DNA of 64,000 bases from Cyanobacteria bacterium FACHB-DQ100 (GTDB lineage Bacteria > Cyanobacteriota > Cyanobacteriia > Leptolyngbyales > Leptolyngbyaceae): the NCBI GenBank assembly GCA_014695195.1, contig JACJNW010000006.1:87691-151690 (forward strand). Direction: 5' to 3'. The notes below the pieces were generated by a model. The model worked only from the letters and a program-made list of their open reading frames with translations. It did not search any database and had not been told where the DNA came from. The position numbers were made by a program, and so were the translations under genes. Below are positions 1 to 8,781 of this stretch, piece after piece. Each line of letters begins with the position of its first letter. The first letter of the stretch is position 1.

Positions 1-1
1 A

Positions 2-187
2 GAAACCTCGAAGCGCATTTTCGATCCCTTTTTTACAACTAAGCCTGTCGGAGTTGGAACAGGAATGGGACTTGCAATTAGTTATCAGGTGATCACTGAA
101 CGGCATCAAGGATCGCTTTTCTGCAATTCTCAGCTTGGTCGAGGTACAGAGTTTGTGATTGAGATTCCATGTACCCAGTTGAATTAA
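2..187 (+). CDS. Histidine kinase, C-terminal end (5' truncated by window)
   Basis: Only the last 61 codons lie in the window, read in frame from base 2 to the TAA at 185-187. The peptide contains [18 protein letters not shown], the G1/F-box and G2 region of a HATPase_c domain, followed by the usual closing pattern of such kinases ([11 protein letters not shown]). It is therefore the ATP-binding end of a sensor histidine kinase. There is no receiver after it. The sensor domains lie outside the window, so no stimulus can be inferred. Confidence 0.85.
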   Translation, partial: ETSKRIFDPFFTTKPVGVGTGMGLAISYQVITERHQGSLFCNSQLGRGTEFVIEIPCTQLN

Positions 188-355
188 ACACAATGGATAA
201 AACGTTTTACAAGCGCGATCGTAATTCTCACAGCGCAACTTCTGTGCCTCGCTTCAATGCCTTGAAGCGCAATCAGTACAATTGATCGATCATCATTTAG
301 CACAAACGATCGCAAATCATTAGAAGATAAAAGGCGTGTAGCGGCAGAAATTTTT

Positions 356-829
356 ATGTCAATTGTGATTCATCTCCATGCAGACCAGATCAACGCGGTC
401 GATCTCACACCCGCGATCGCGGCGATCGAACCGCTCAAATCCGACATCCGGCAATACGAACAAAAACTGCAATTCAAAATTGATTACCCCCTTGAACCCG
501 GAGATCCTCGCGAATTATCCGAGGTGCCAGAAGTGCGACTGTGGTTCATTGGACTGGATGCCATGTATCCATGGTTGCCGTTTCTGCTCGACTGGTCGCA
601 GAAAGAGCTAGGGCGATATGCGGCAATGTTAGTTCCCCACGAAATGCGGCCCGATGGCATCGAGTACAACCCCGAAGCGCTGGAAATCTTCGTCATGAGC
701 AAAACTTTTGTGCTGATGAACTGGCTCGAACAGCAGCAGATTGAATCGCGATCGCGCCTCAAGTCGATGACCAAAACGCTCGGATATGAATTAGACGATG
801 GCTTTTTCGCCTTGTTGGAACAACGCTAA
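356..829 (+). CDS. crr6: CRR6 family NDH-1 assembly factor (DUF1817)
   Basis: The 157-residue protein resembles the cyanobacterial/chloroplast CRR6 family. Its most telling part is the central block GLDAMYPWLPFLLDW, then LVPHEMRPDGIEYNPEALEIFVM. There is no signal peptide or membrane helix, so it should be soluble. In plants CRR6 assists assembly of the NDH complex peripheral arm, and the cyanobacterial homologue is linked to NDH-1 maturation (family knowledge, not visible here). It sits alone, 168 bases after the kinase fragment and 34 bases before the flippase gene, on the same strand. Length fits the family. The assignment rests on remembered motif similarity. Confidence 0.72.
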   Translation: MSIVIHLHADQINAVDLTPAIAAIEPLKSDIRQYEQKLQFKIDYPLEPGDPRELSEVPEVRLWFIGLDAMYPWLPFLLDWSQKELGRYAAMLVPHEMRPDGIEYNPEALEIFVMSKTFVLMNWLEQQQIESRSRLKSMTKTLGYELDDGFFALLEQR

Positions 830-862
830 GATGGTCGGTGCGTCCCGACAAAAAGCGAGTGC

Positions 863-2203
863 ATGAGAAACTTAATTTCGACTTGGGTACAGCGTGGAAC
901 TAGGTCTCTGCGCGGACGGGATGGTACAGCCGCGATCGTTCAAACGCTGGCGGCTCGTGCATTGATCATTGTCGTGAATATTGCAACAGGAACCATTACT
1001 GCCCGCATCTTAGGCCCTGCGGGACGGGGAGAGCAAGCGGCAATGGCGATTTGGCCCCAGTTCTTTGCTTATTCATTGTCGCTTGGATTACCCAGTGCAT
1101 TGTTATATACCTTGAAGCGATATCCTCAAGAGCGATCGCAAACCTTTTCTGCTGCGGTTTTCTTGGGCATGTTTATTAGCGTTTTTAGCGGTGTCATTGG
1201 AGTCATCACGATTCCGTTTTTGATGCAAAAATATCCATCCGAAGCGATTCACTTGTCCCAAGGACTTATGGTAGCGGTGCCGCTGGTAGTATTTACGGAA
1301 GTGCTGCGATCGGCAATGGAAGCTAGCGATGAATTTGCGATCGCCAATCAAATTCGCTATCTTCCCCCGCTGAGTACCTTGGCACTGCTGATTGTTTTGG
1401 CGGTGACAAAACAACTCACGCCCTTCACCGCTGTTCTGTCCTACTGGCTCCCCGGAATCCCAATGCTGGTTTGGATGATTGCCTGTGCGAAGCGATTTTT
1501 TACGATTCGCTTTACGCAGATTCAGCACTCGATTCAGCGATTAGTGCACTATGGTTTTCGGGCGTATGGGATTGATTTGATCAGCGCGTTGGCAGGACAA
1601 ATTCAGCAAGTGCTAGCGATTAGTGTCCTGGCTCCTGCCGCAATGGGGCTGTATGCGATCGCGTTTAGTCTGTGTCAATTGCTGTATGTGGTGCAAAGTT
1701 CTTTTGTAACGGTGCTATTTCCCAAAGCGGCAGCCCGTCCCGTTTCAGAAGTGGTTGAACTGACAAGTAGAGCCGCCAGAATTAGCGGAATGTTGGCGAT
1801 TTTGATGGCAATTTCGATGATGGCTTTGGCTCCAGGTGTGCTGCACTTACTGTACGGAGAGGCTTATCTGGCAGCGATTCCCATCTTTCGGGTGTTAGCG
1901 ATCGAAACGGTTCTCGGTGGCACCGCAATCATTCTTTCACAAGCATTCATGGCAACCGATCGGCCGGGAATCGTCACCCTGATTCAAGGCATTGGCTTGA
2001 TGTTGGGCGCTCCCTTGATTTTGATCCTCACTCCGATGTTTGGATTGTTAGGAATGGGTTTAGCGCTGCTGGGTTCAACAATGATTCGGCTCGTCTCCGT
2101 TTGGATTTGCTACCCTGTTGTGCTGAAAATGCCGCCACCCGGCTTGTGGTTAACCCACCAAGACCTGAAATTTATACAACAGAAGTTTCTCAGTCGTTTC
2201 TAA
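863..2203 (+). CDS. Polysaccharide/oligosaccharide flippase (MOP/MVF superfamily)
   Basis: This 446-residue, very hydrophobic protein has about 12-14 predicted membrane segments. The conserved N-terminal pattern of Wzx-like flippases is visible as TARILGPAGRGEQAAM (residues ~50-65), where transporter families of this kind carry the R-x-LG-P/xG-F/RG motif. The C-terminal half repeats the helical pattern (ILSQAFMATDRPGIVTLIQG). Such proteins flip lipid-linked glycans across the plasma membrane for exopolysaccharide or cell-envelope synthesis. No glycosyltransferases lie next to it, so the substrate is unknown. The ATG at 863 is followed by a basic N-terminus (MRNLISTWVQRGTRSLRGR), as expected for an inside-positive first segment. 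Confidence 0.8.
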   Translation: MRNLISTWVQRGTRSLRGRDGTAAIVQTLAARALIIVVNIATGTITARILGPAGRGEQAAMAIWPQFFAYSLSLGLPSALLYTLKRYPQERSQTFSAAVFLGMFISVFSGVIGVITIPFLMQKYPSEAIHLSQGLMVAVPLVVFTEVLRSAMEASDEFAIANQIRYLPPLSTLALLIVLAVTKQLTPFTAVLSYWLPGIPMLVWMIACAKRFFTIRFTQIQHSIQRLVHYGFRAYGIDLISALAGQIQQVLAISVLAPAAMGLYAIAFSLCQLLYVVQSSFVTVLFPKAAARPVSEVVELTSRAARISGMLAILMAISMMALAPGVLHLLYGEAYLAAIPIFRVLAIETVLGGTAIILSQAFMATDRPGIVTLIQGIGLMLGAPLILILTPMFGLLGMGLALLGSTMIRLVSVWICYPVVLKMPPPGLWLTHQDLKFIQQKFLSRF

Positions 2204-2315
2204 AAGATTTATCTACAAGAAATTTTCGAGGTTTGCCACCTAAGACACTATGCATCCATCAACACTCTTGCTACGATCGGGGTTTCAAATCCTGATTCGG
2301 TGCGAGAGAGTGTCT

Positions 2316-3590
2316 ATGGTGAGTCAGCCCAACCGTTCACAACCGATTAAACGTTCACAGCCGATCGTTCTCACCTCCCATCCTGCTAAGTTCTCGAAGT
2401 CGATCGCGATTCACTGGGGCGAAGCTGATCCGATTAAACGCGGTGCCATCATCGGAACGCTTACCACCCCGGCTCATCGGAACGTGATCGGGACGCATTC
2501 CGGTTCTTATGCGGTTTATCGTGCGCTTGCGGTTGCCAGTGGCAAACTCGATGCCAACCATCGCGCTGATCTAACCAATACTGCTCCTGCCGCGCTGCTT
2601 CATCCTCATCCCGCTTGGTCTGATCCAGATAAGATCGTGTCGATCGACCCTTTTGGTGCGATCGTTGGCGAGGTGTATCGCGATTTGTACGATCAGGGGT
2701 ATGACATCAAACCGACGATCGCGATTACCAAAGCCCACATCAATATGCCAGAACTGCAAGACGCAATCGCCAAAGGTCGGTTGCGCGAAGATGGCAAAAT
2801 TATGAAAAAAGGCGGCGATTTAGTCGTGACGAAAGCCGCAATCGAGCCGGTGTGGTATCTGCCCGGAATAGCAAAACGGCTTAACGTTGAAGAAGGTCTT
2901 CTCCGCCGCACGCTATTCGAGCAAACTGGCGGCATGTTCCCCGAACTCGTCACTCGCCCAGATGTCAAAGTGTTTCTGCCTCCGATCGGTGGCATTACCG
3001 TTTATATCGTCGGTGATCCTGAGGCGATCGCTGATCCAAATCGTGCCTTAACGGTGCGCGTTCACGACGAGTGCAACGGTTCAGATGTCTTTGGTTCTGA
3101 CATTTGCACCTGTCGTCCCTACCTGGTTCACGGGATTGAAGAGTGTGTACAAACCGCTCAGCAAGGCGGTGCGGGCGTAATCGTCTATCTCCGCAAAGAA
3201 GGACGCGCCCTGGGTGAAGTGACAAAATTTCTCGTTTACAACGCGCGTAAACGTCAAGAGGGCGGCGATCGTGCCGATGCCTACTTCGCCCGAACCGAAT
3301 GTGTAGCGGGTGTCCAGGATATGCGTTTCCAGGAACTCATGCCCGATGTGCTGCACTGGTTGGGAATTACTCGCATCGATCGCTTTATTTCTATGAGCGA
3401 CATGAAACACGATGCGGTGACGCGATCGGGAATCGAGATCGTCACGCGAGTTCCGATTCCCGAAGAACTGATTCCGGCTGATGCAATGGTCGAAATCGAG
3501 GCGAAAAAAGCCGCCGGATATTACACCGAAAGCGAAATTCTCACCGAAGAAGCCTTAGCTGAGATTAAAGGACGAGGACTGAGTGACTAA
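2316..3590 (+). CDS. GTP cyclohydrolase II-like protein, URC1 type (uracil catabolism)
   Basis: A RibA-like fold occupies about residues 200-424. The three zinc-ligand cysteines are Cys253, Cys264 and Cys266 (VHDECNGSDVFGSDICTC), with exactly the C-x10-C-x-C spacing of E. coli RibA. Downstream, the RibA EGRGIGL motif is altered to EGRALGE, and the N-P-K-K nucleotide-recognition segment is replaced by MSDMKHDAV. It also carries a ~200-residue N-terminal extension absent from E. coli RibA. These features, and its place directly before DUF1688 and upp genes, fit URC1, a paralogue proposed to act on a uracil nucleotide rather than GTP. I chose the ATG at 2316; an upstream in-frame ATG at 2250 would add 22 poorly motivated residues. 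The gene overlaps the next by 8 bases. Confidence 0.85.
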   Translation: MVSQPNRSQPIKRSQPIVLTSHPAKFSKSIAIHWGEADPIKRGAIIGTLTTPAHRNVIGTHSGSYAVYRALAVASGKLDANHRADLTNTAPAALLHPHPAWSDPDKIVSIDPFGAIVGEVYRDLYDQGYDIKPTIAITKAHINMPELQDAIAKGRLREDGKIMKKGGDLVVTKAAIEPVWYLPGIAKRLNVEEGLLRRTLFEQTGGMFPELVTRPDVKVFLPPIGGITVYIVGDPEAIADPNRALTVRVHDECNGSDVFGSDICTCRPYLVHGIEECVQTAQQGGAGVIVYLRKEGRALGEVTKFLVYNARKRQEGGDRADAYFARTECVAGVQDMRFQELMPDVLHWLGITRIDRFISMSDMKHDAVTRSGIEIVTRVPIPEELIPADAMVEIEAKKAAGYYTESEILTEEALAEIKGRGLSD

Positions 3591-4791
3591 TCTCGTGGAC
3601 TATTTGCGATCGCCCAAAGCTATCCGCGATCGTGCTTCTCAGTTGTTTGAGCTTGCACAGGCGGATAAACTCGCCTACTTTCAGCTAGATCTGACGCAGC
3701 TTGATGCAGTTGCAGACTATGTGATCGCTGTGATGCGTCAGCAATACCCCGATTTGCAGGTTCCATTTCACAGTCGCTGGCGACATTTTGAAGTCGGCAA
3801 TTTTCCGCGTGTGCAGCAGCTTGAACAGGCGTTAAAGAACTTATCTCCAGTCGATCAAGCGAAAGCCAAATTCGATCTAGTCGTTCCGAGTGTCTTGCTG
3901 GATGCCGGGGCGGGCGATCGCTGGCAATACCTTGAATCTTCTACGGAACAAACTTGGACAAGATCCGAGGGATTAGCGATCGCCTCATTCGATGCCTTTT
4001 GCCAAGGTGCGTTCTCGACCCAACCCTATCGAACCGATGCCGAGGGGCTCAAGCAGATTACCCCGGAAAAGATTGCCGCTTTTTTCCAGGTGACTCCTGA
4101 AAATCCTTTAGTGGGACTCGAAGGACGATCGCACCTGCTGCGAAAACTGGGACATACGATCGAGCAATTCCCGGATCTCTTTGGTGATTCTCCTCGCCCT
4201 GGCAATCTAGTGGATTATTTGAGGCATCAGACGCATCAAGGCGAGCTTTCGGCTGTGACGGTATTAAATGCGGTTCTGCTCGGTTTCGGTGACATCTGGT
4301 CAGGGAGATTGTCGATCGACGGCACAAATTTAGGCGATGTCTGGCATCATTCCGCCTTATCCGGTGAAGACACAGACCAACTAATCCCGTTTCACAAGCT
4401 CTCGCAGTGGCTCACCTACTCCCTGCTTGAACCCTTGCAGGATCTAGGAATCACAATTACTGATCTTGACCAAATGACCGGACTCCCCGAATATCGCAAT
4501 GGTGGTTTGTGCGTTGATCTCGGACTGCTGCAACTGAAAAATCTACAGCTTGCAGAAATTCCGCATTCTCCAGACTCAGAATTGATCGTGGAATGGCGGG
4601 CGCTGACCGTTTGTTTGCTCGATCGCATCGCCGACACCATTCGCACGAAGCTTGATCTCACCTCTGATGCGCTTCCTCTCGTCAAAGTTCTTCAAGGCGG
4701 AACCTGGACAGCCGGACGCAAAATCGCCGCATCGCTCCGGCCCGGTGGAACTCCCCCAATTCAAATTTCTAGCGACGGAACCGTTTTTTAA
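3583..4791 (+). CDS. URC4/urg3 family protein (DUF1688)
   Basis: The 402-residue protein starts at a GTG inside the end of the URC1 gene (8-base overlap, translational coupling) and ends 2 bases before upp. Segments such as [20 protein letters not shown] near the N-terminus, [15 protein letters not shown] and [12 protein letters not shown] match my memory of the DUF1688/URC4 family. The family is known genetically from the Lachancea kluyveri URC pathway, where it is needed to use uracil as nitrogen source; its chemistry is not firmly established. No membrane segments are seen. The bacterial operon context of URC1, URC4 and uracil phosphoribosyltransferase is the strongest evidence. Confidence 0.85.
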   Translation: MTNLVDYLRSPKAIRDRASQLFELAQADKLAYFQLDLTQLDAVADYVIAVMRQQYPDLQVPFHSRWRHFEVGNFPRVQQLEQALKNLSPVDQAKAKFDLVVPSVLLDAGAGDRWQYLESSTEQTWTRSEGLAIASFDAFCQGAFSTQPYRTDAEGLKQITPEKIAAFFQVTPENPLVGLEGRSHLLRKLGHTIEQFPDLFGDSPRPGNLVDYLRHQTHQGELSAVTVLNAVLLGFGDIWSGRLSIDGTNLGDVWHHSALSGEDTDQLIPFHKLSQWLTYSLLEPLQDLGITITDLDQMTGLPEYRNGGLCVDLGLLQLKNLQLAEIPHSPDSELIVEWRALTVCLLDRIADTIRTKLDLTSDALPLVKVLQGGTWTAGRKIAASLRPGGTPPIQISSDGTVF

Positions 4792-4793
4792 CT

Positions 4794-5429
4794 ATGGCTG
4801 CAAACCTCACCCTCATCGAGCATCCTTTGATTCAGCACAAACTCAGTTTGATGCGGCGAGAATCAACCAGTACAGCAAAGTTCCGATCGCTGATGACCGA
4901 ACTGAGTCTGTTACTCGCCTATGAAGTCACGCGGGATCTACCCTTGCGCTACGAAACCATTCAAACTCCGATGGCAGAAATGGAGGCTCCAGTTTTAGCC
5001 CCAGACAAAAAGCTCGTTGTTGTATCAATTATGCGTGCCGGGCAAGGCATCCTTGATGGAATCTTGCAGTTGATTCCCTCTGCTAGAGTTGGTCACGTGG
5101 GTATTTACCGGGAACCCAATTCGCTAGTGCCGATCGAATACTATTTCAAAGTCCCGGACGATACTGAAGAGCGCGATATGCTCGTCGTTGATCCGATGAT
5201 GGCAACGGGTAATTCTGCGATTGCGGCAGTCGATCGTCTCAAGCAAACGAATCCGCGATCGATTAAGTTCCTCTGTATTCTGGCGGCTCCTGAAGGCATT
5301 ACTCATTTTCAAGAGCAGCATCCAGACGTGCCGATCTTTGCAGCCGCGATCGATCAGGGATTAGATGAGCACGGGTATATTATTCCGGGATTAGGAGATG
5401 CGGGCGATCGTTTATTCGGTACAAAGTGA
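4794..5429 (+). CDS. upp: Uracil phosphoribosyltransferase
   Basis: The 211-residue protein makes UMP from uracil and PRPP. The PRPP-binding loop is visible as [17 protein letters not shown] (around residues 125-145). Upstream are the family blocks [18 protein letters not shown] and GIYREP, and the C-terminal uracil-binding end reads [18 protein letters not shown]. Length equals the family norm. The ATG lies 2 bases after the DUF1688 stop, so all three genes should be one transcript. As last gene of the URC operon (the yeast equivalent is URC6/FUR1), it probably feeds UMP into catabolism rather than only salvage; that is inference from context. The cytosolic enzyme ends 22 bases before tRNA-Cys. 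Confidence 0.95.
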   Translation: MAANLTLIEHPLIQHKLSLMRRESTSTAKFRSLMTELSLLLAYEVTRDLPLRYETIQTPMAEMEAPVLAPDKKLVVVSIMRAGQGILDGILQLIPSARVGHVGIYREPNSLVPIEYYFKVPDDTEERDMLVVDPMMATGNSAIAAVDRLKQTNPRSIKFLCILAAPEGITHFQEQHPDVPIFAAAIDQGLDEHGYIIPGLGDAGDRLFGTK

Positions 5430-5435
5430 TATAAT
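5430..5435 (+). promoter_or_regulatory. -10 element of tRNA-Cys promoter
   Basis: A perfect TATAAT lies 16 bases upstream of the first tRNA base, directly after the upp stop. No convincing -35 hexamer is seen 16-18 bases further up, so recognition may rely on other contacts. Confidence 0.55.
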
Positions 5436-5451
5436 AATAGAGATGCAATCT

Positions 5452-5527
<76 letters not shown>

Positions 5528-5534
5528 GATTTCA

Positions 5535-5564
5535 GGCTCTAGAACCAAGTTCTAGAGCCTTTTT
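5535..5564 (+). terminator. Rho-independent terminator after tRNA-Cys
   Basis: GGCTCTAGAAC and GTTCTAGAGCC form an 11-bp stem with loop CAA, followed by TTTTT. A diverged copy follows the attR repeat at 33635. Confidence 0.88.
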
Positions 5565-5626
5565 AACTAAGTTAAGTTATGCCGGATTGTGACAATATTC
5601 GGCAGAAAATAGCAGGGTGTGATACT

Positions 5627-5644
5627 CAAAATGGTCACATTTTG
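5627..5644 (+). promoter_or_regulatory. Palindromic operator candidate before the integrase
   Basis: CAAAATG-GTCA-CATTTTG is a perfect 7-bp inverted repeat, ending 9 bases before the preferred integrase ATG (5654). Its position suggests a repressor site or a binding site for recombination control. It is an inference from symmetry alone. Confidence 0.4.
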
Positions 5645-5653
5645 GGTTACAAA

Positions 5654-6799
5654 ATGATGGATATTGACAAGTCAATTGCTCGAGTAAATGAACAGTTAAA
5701 AGCTTCTAGGGTAGGAGTATCAATCGAGCGTCGGGGTGGGCGACTCTGGCTAAGAGGAACATTCCCCCCTAAGCCCGAATCCGGCCAAACTAAATCTCAT
5801 CGACAAAAAATTTCTCTAGGAGTTCGTGCTACGCCAGCAGGTTTAGAGCAGGCAAAGAAAAAAGCACGATTACTGGGTGCTCAGTTAGATTCCGAGCAAT
5901 TTAACTGGGCACAATGGTGTGATTCTAGGTCAGAACACAGTGAAGGTCCATTAATTGGAGAGATACTTGAGCGATTTGAAACTGAGTACTGGAACAATCG
6001 GGAGCGTAACTCCCAATCTGAAACTACTTGGAAGACTGATTACCTCAGAGTTTTTAATAAATTGCCCAAAGATGCTCTCTTAAATTCGGAAATTCTGAAA
6101 GAGGTTATCCTTACCACCCAGCCTAACTCCAGACAACGGAAACGAGTTTTTGAAAAATTGGTTAGTCTTGCTGAATTTGCTGGAATAGAAGTGGCTTTCT
6201 CCGAAAAATTGAAGGGATCCTACTCTCCGAAACACGTTAATCCGCGTTTCTTGCCAACTGATGAGATCATCCAAACGACGAGAGACGCAATCGAGAATGA
6301 AGCATGGCGTTGGGTTTTCAGTGCCATCGCAACGTGGGGATTGCGCCCTCATGAAGTATTCCACCTCGATTTAGCGAAATTTCCAGTAGCTCAGGTGCTT
6401 AGCCCAACGAAAACGGGAGAGCGATTTGCATATCCGTTGTACCCTGAATGGGCAGAAGTTTGGAAACTGGACGACATTAAGTTACCCAAGTTTCAGAAGG
6501 AACACAATAATGCAAAACTGGGAAACAAAATTTGCAAAGAGTTCAACGAACGTGACATACCCTTCAGGGCTTATGATCTCCGGCACAGTTATGCCCGTCG
6601 ATGTTTTGAGTTTTCAATCCCACCAGATTGGGCTGCACATCTGATGGGTCATAGCTTGAAGGTTCATATGGAGACCTACAGAGCTTGGATTGACTGGGAG
6701 ACTTACCAGAGGGCGTATGAGGCTTTAATCGCTAGAAGTGATCGACCCCGCCCTCCAAAGATTAACGGTAAGCAGCAGGAATTCCCCGAAGTTCCATGA
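5654..6799 (+). CDS. Tyrosine site-specific integrase of the tRNA-Cys island
   Basis: The 381-residue protein is a phage-type integrase of a cyanobacterial family (opening MMDIDKSIARVNEQLKASRVGVSIERR-like). Catalytic motifs appear in order: Arg I in GLRPHEVFHL, the box II segment AYDLRHSYARR, then LMGHS and the tyrosine in HMETYRAW. Box II has Tyr where most relatives have His (HxLRH). The gene lies immediately downstream of attL, as in most tRNA-targeting islands, so it presumably integrates and excises the 28.1-kb element at the tRNA-Cys 3' end. An ATG at 5579 would add 25 residues encoded within the att-homologous region. I prefer 5654 because the family N-terminus starts there. It converges with, and overlaps by 38 bases, the excisionase-like gene. 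Confidence 0.88.
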   Translation: MMDIDKSIARVNEQLKASRVGVSIERRGGRLWLRGTFPPKPESGQTKSHRQKISLGVRATPAGLEQAKKKARLLGAQLDSEQFNWAQWCDSRSEHSEGPLIGEILERFETEYWNNRERNSQSETTWKTDYLRVFNKLPKDALLNSEILKEVILTTQPNSRQRKRVFEKLVSLAEFAGIEVAFSEKLKGSYSPKHVNPRFLPTDEIIQTTRDAIENEAWRWVFSAIATWGLRPHEVFHLDLAKFPVAQVLSPTKTGERFAYPLYPEWAEVWKLDDIKLPKFQKEHNNAKLGNKICKEFNERDIPFRAYDLRHSYARRCFEFSIPPDWAAHLMGHSLKVHMETYRAWIDWETYQRAYEALIARSDRPRPPKINGKQQEFPEVP

Positions 6800-7007
6800 C
6801 CGCAGTTAAATTAATTTTGATCATGCGTTTGGTAGAGCCTACTCTACGATCATCAATCCAGTGAATGCCTTCTACCCATTCATCTGCATCAATGCGCCGT
6901 AAAATACTACGTCGGCTAAACCCTCTTCCTAATTGCATTGATGCTTGCTCGATTGTGACTAACTCGGCATTACTGGGCAGCTTGAATTTTGACTTTTTAG
7001 CTCTCAT
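6762..7007 (-). CDS. Small DNA-binding protein, excisionase-like
   Basis: The 81-residue protein starts at an ATG overlapping the stop of the replication-like gene (ATGA), so the two are translationally coupled. It is basic at the N-terminus (MRAKKSKFKLPSNAEL) and has a predicted winged-helix or MerR-like recognition segment (LVTIEQASMQLGRGFSRRSI, then IDADEWVEGIHW). The size, DNA-binding look and position beside the integrase fit a recombination directionality factor (Xis). Direct homology to a known Xis was not established. A longer reading from 7049 would overlap the upstream gene more and lacks support. Confidence 0.55.
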   Translation of the reverse strand: MRAKKSKFKLPSNAELVTIEQASMQLGRGFSRRSILRRIDADEWVEGIHWIDDRRVGSTKRMIKINLTAVMELRGIPAAYR

Positions 7008-8002
7008 TGCATCTCCTCCACGCCATTGCTGCTTACAACAAAGCCCCAATCTTGATGTTCCTCAAACAGCTCTTTCAGGAGATCTATCCAACCGTTGTCC
7101 CAAAGCTCCTGCAACTTATATCGCGCAAATTCTCGATCACCATTACGAATTGCCGCCGAGCAGGAAGTCTCAAGTTGAAAGCGGTCTGGGGCAGGCAGCA
7201 GAACATTTGCCATCTTTCTAGCCTCTAAGTATTTCAGAAAATCCTTCTGATTTGCCTCAACCTTTGATTGCGCTTCAAGCCACTGCTCAATTAGAGCAGG
7301 GTATTGTGGTAATTCACGAGCTCGATTGAGCAACCATTCTCGATAAGATGACGAAATTTCTCCTGAGGACAAGAAGAATTGGCTGTCTTTTAGCAGTTCA
7401 AGGTCTCTCTTTCTCGTGACTATGAGAGAGTCTGGATCAGTATGAGGAGTATGAGGGGAAGGAGAACTCTTGCCTACTGGTAGTTCTGGCTTCTCTGTTG
7501 GATCTTCTGATCCAAATGACACCATTGGGATCTTTTTGTCGGCATTGGGATCTTTTTGTCGGCATTGGGATCTTTTTGCCTGAGCACGAATAGTTCTTCC
7601 CGTGCCCCGATCGCGTACCTTTACTGAAACTGTCGTATTACGGCACTTCCATTGGTCAATCTCGAAATCAAACAGTTCACAATCCATCAGCCTGCGAGCC
7701 GCTCGTTGAATTGTTCGAGTGTCAACTCCCAAGTAGACAGCGATTTTCGCAGGTGGTGGAATATTTACCCAGCGATCACCGTAAGGATCGTGCTCCCAGA
7801 GGTATAACCAAAGGGCATACTGCGTTCCTGTCAACTTGAGAGCGCGAATATACCGGATCAGCTCGATCGGAATTTGCACAAACGTTGACGAAGAGTTTTT
7901 TATCCCCGATGCTTGGGGATAAGCGATTGAATCTGTCATAATACGATCAGGTAAATTTTGCATGCCCCACTCGTCATCAAAAGGTGGGGCTTGTTCATCC
8001 AT
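7004..8002 (-). CDS. Replication-initiator-like HTH protein of the island
   Basis: The 332-residue protein has an N-terminal winged-helix region (residues ~40-130: RYIRALKLTGTQYALWLYLW, then KIAVYLGVDTRTIQRAARRL). This organisation recalls replication-organiser or Rep proteins of cyanobacterial plasmids and integrative elements. A low-complexity linker (~140-200) contains a 20-bp repeat read in three frames. The C-terminal half is helical and charged (NRARELPQYPALIEQWLEAQ), ending in acidic LLKELFEEHQDWGF. No ATPase or primase motifs are seen, so a Rep role is inferred. The 250 bases upstream hold several inverted repeats (for example GTTGTGCT...AGCACAAC near 8028) that could be regulatory or origin-like. 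Confidence 0.5.
   Translation of the reverse strand: MDEQAPPFDDEWGMQNLPDRIMTDSIAYPQASGIKNSSSTFVQIPIELIRYIRALKLTGTQYALWLYLWEHDPYGDRWVNIPPPAKIAVYLGVDTRTIQRAARRLMDCELFDFEIDQWKCRNTTVSVKVRDRGTGRTIRAQAKRSQCRQKDPNADKKIPMVSFGSEDPTEKPELPVGKSSPSPHTPHTDPDSLIVTRKRDLELLKDSQFFLSSGEISSSYREWLLNRARELPQYPALIEQWLEAQSKVEANQKDFLKYLEARKMANVLLPAPDRFQLETSCSAAIRNGDREFARYKLQELWDNGWIDLLKELFEEHQDWGFVVSSNGVEEMQ
7523..7580. repeat. Three tandem copies of a 20-bp unit inside the Rep-like gene
   Basis: The + strand unit CATTGGGATCTTTTTGTCGG occurs at 7523-7542 and 7543-7562, with a nearly full third copy at 7563-7580. Because 20 is not a multiple of 3, the three copies are translated in three different frames (KRSQCR, QKDPNAD, KKIPM) without creating a stop. 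Confidence 0.95.
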
Positions 8003-8255
8003 GAAGCTGCTACTTCGCAGCTGAGTGTTGTGCTACCTAAAGCAGCACAACTAAACTGAGTTTTTGAAGACTCAGAGCTTATGAGGTAAGTAGTTGCAAA
8101 GCTAAACGCTTAACAACTTCACATTCTCCCAGAAGCAGGGTGACGTGCAGAGTGCCCTTTGGCTTGAATCTATGCGCGACCTCCGTTCATCACTTCGCCT
8201 GATGGGCAGAGTGGCTGATGAGGGAAGGAGGAACAAAAGATTTTCGGTGGCGATG

Positions 8256-8459
8256 TCAACAAGCATTTGAAGAGCCAATGGTTGGTCTCAGGGTAGCCAA
8301 TTCCTGCTTCAGATAGAGCCGAATCGCCTGCCGAATAACCTGAGCCTGAGTGATTCGTTTATGTTTCACGACTAGCAGCAAGTCCTCGTAGGTATTCAAG
8401 TCAATTCTGGTCGGAACTAGCTTGTTGAGCGGAGTTTCCTCAAGTAGCGGTGGTGCCAT
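8256..8459 (-). CDS. Ribbon-helix-helix (CopG-like) regulator
   Basis: This 67-residue protein begins MAPPLLEETPLNKLVPTRID and continues LNTYEDLLLVVKHKRITQAQVIRQAIRLYL. That is a short beta strand (VPTRIDL) followed by two helices, the ribbon-helix-helix layout of CopG/Arc repressors. The start at 8459 is preceded on the minus strand by an AAAGGT ribosome-binding sequence; a start at 8483 would add 8 residues. Such proteins act as dimeric repressors or antitoxins. No toxin-like partner is adjacent; upstream of it lies a MITE-like element and the STAND gene on the other strand. Target unknown. Confidence 0.6.
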   Translation of the reverse strand: MAPPLLEETPLNKLVPTRIDLNTYEDLLLVVKHKRITQAQVIRQAIRLYLKQELATLRPTIGSSNAC

Positions 8460-8632
8460 ATGTATACCTTTCACAGTCAACAAGATGAGTCTTGAAGGGC
8501 TGCTGAAAGTTGTCTCATCATTCGCCCTGTGAAATTTATGGTGCCACAGAATTACATGAAAGAGCGCTCAGCAACTGCTCAGATAATGACCAGTTAACAT
8601 TCAGATAGTGACCACTAATTACTTTTTACTGA

Positions 8633-8731
8633 AGGGAACCTCGAAAAATAGGTGTTATTGAGAATAGCGAAGCTTAAAATTGCGCCTTCTCGTATCTATT
8701 CTCAACAAGAAATAAATTTTTGAGGTTCCCT
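8633..8731. mobile_element. MITE-like 99-bp inverted-repeat element
   Basis: The ends AGGGAACCTCGAAAAAT (8633-8649) and ATTTTTGAGGTTCCCT (8716-8731) are inverted repeats with one unpaired base. A second nested inverted repeat (TTGAGAATA / TATTCTCAA) lies inside. TGAA flanks the GGGAACC...GGTTCCC core on both sides, as expected of a 4-bp target duplication. There is no coding capacity. It resembles a non-autonomous transposon; its parent transposase is not in the window. Confidence 0.65.
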
Positions 8732-8781
8732 GAACGCATATGGCTTCTTGTTACTCTTCAAATTGATATTTCGGTTAGCTC

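Noticed and set aside
2250..3590. A genuine RibA GTP cyclohydrolase II for riboflavin synthesis
   Set aside because: Zinc cysteines are kept but GTP-recognition motifs are altered, a long N-terminal extension is present and the neighbours are URC4 and upp.
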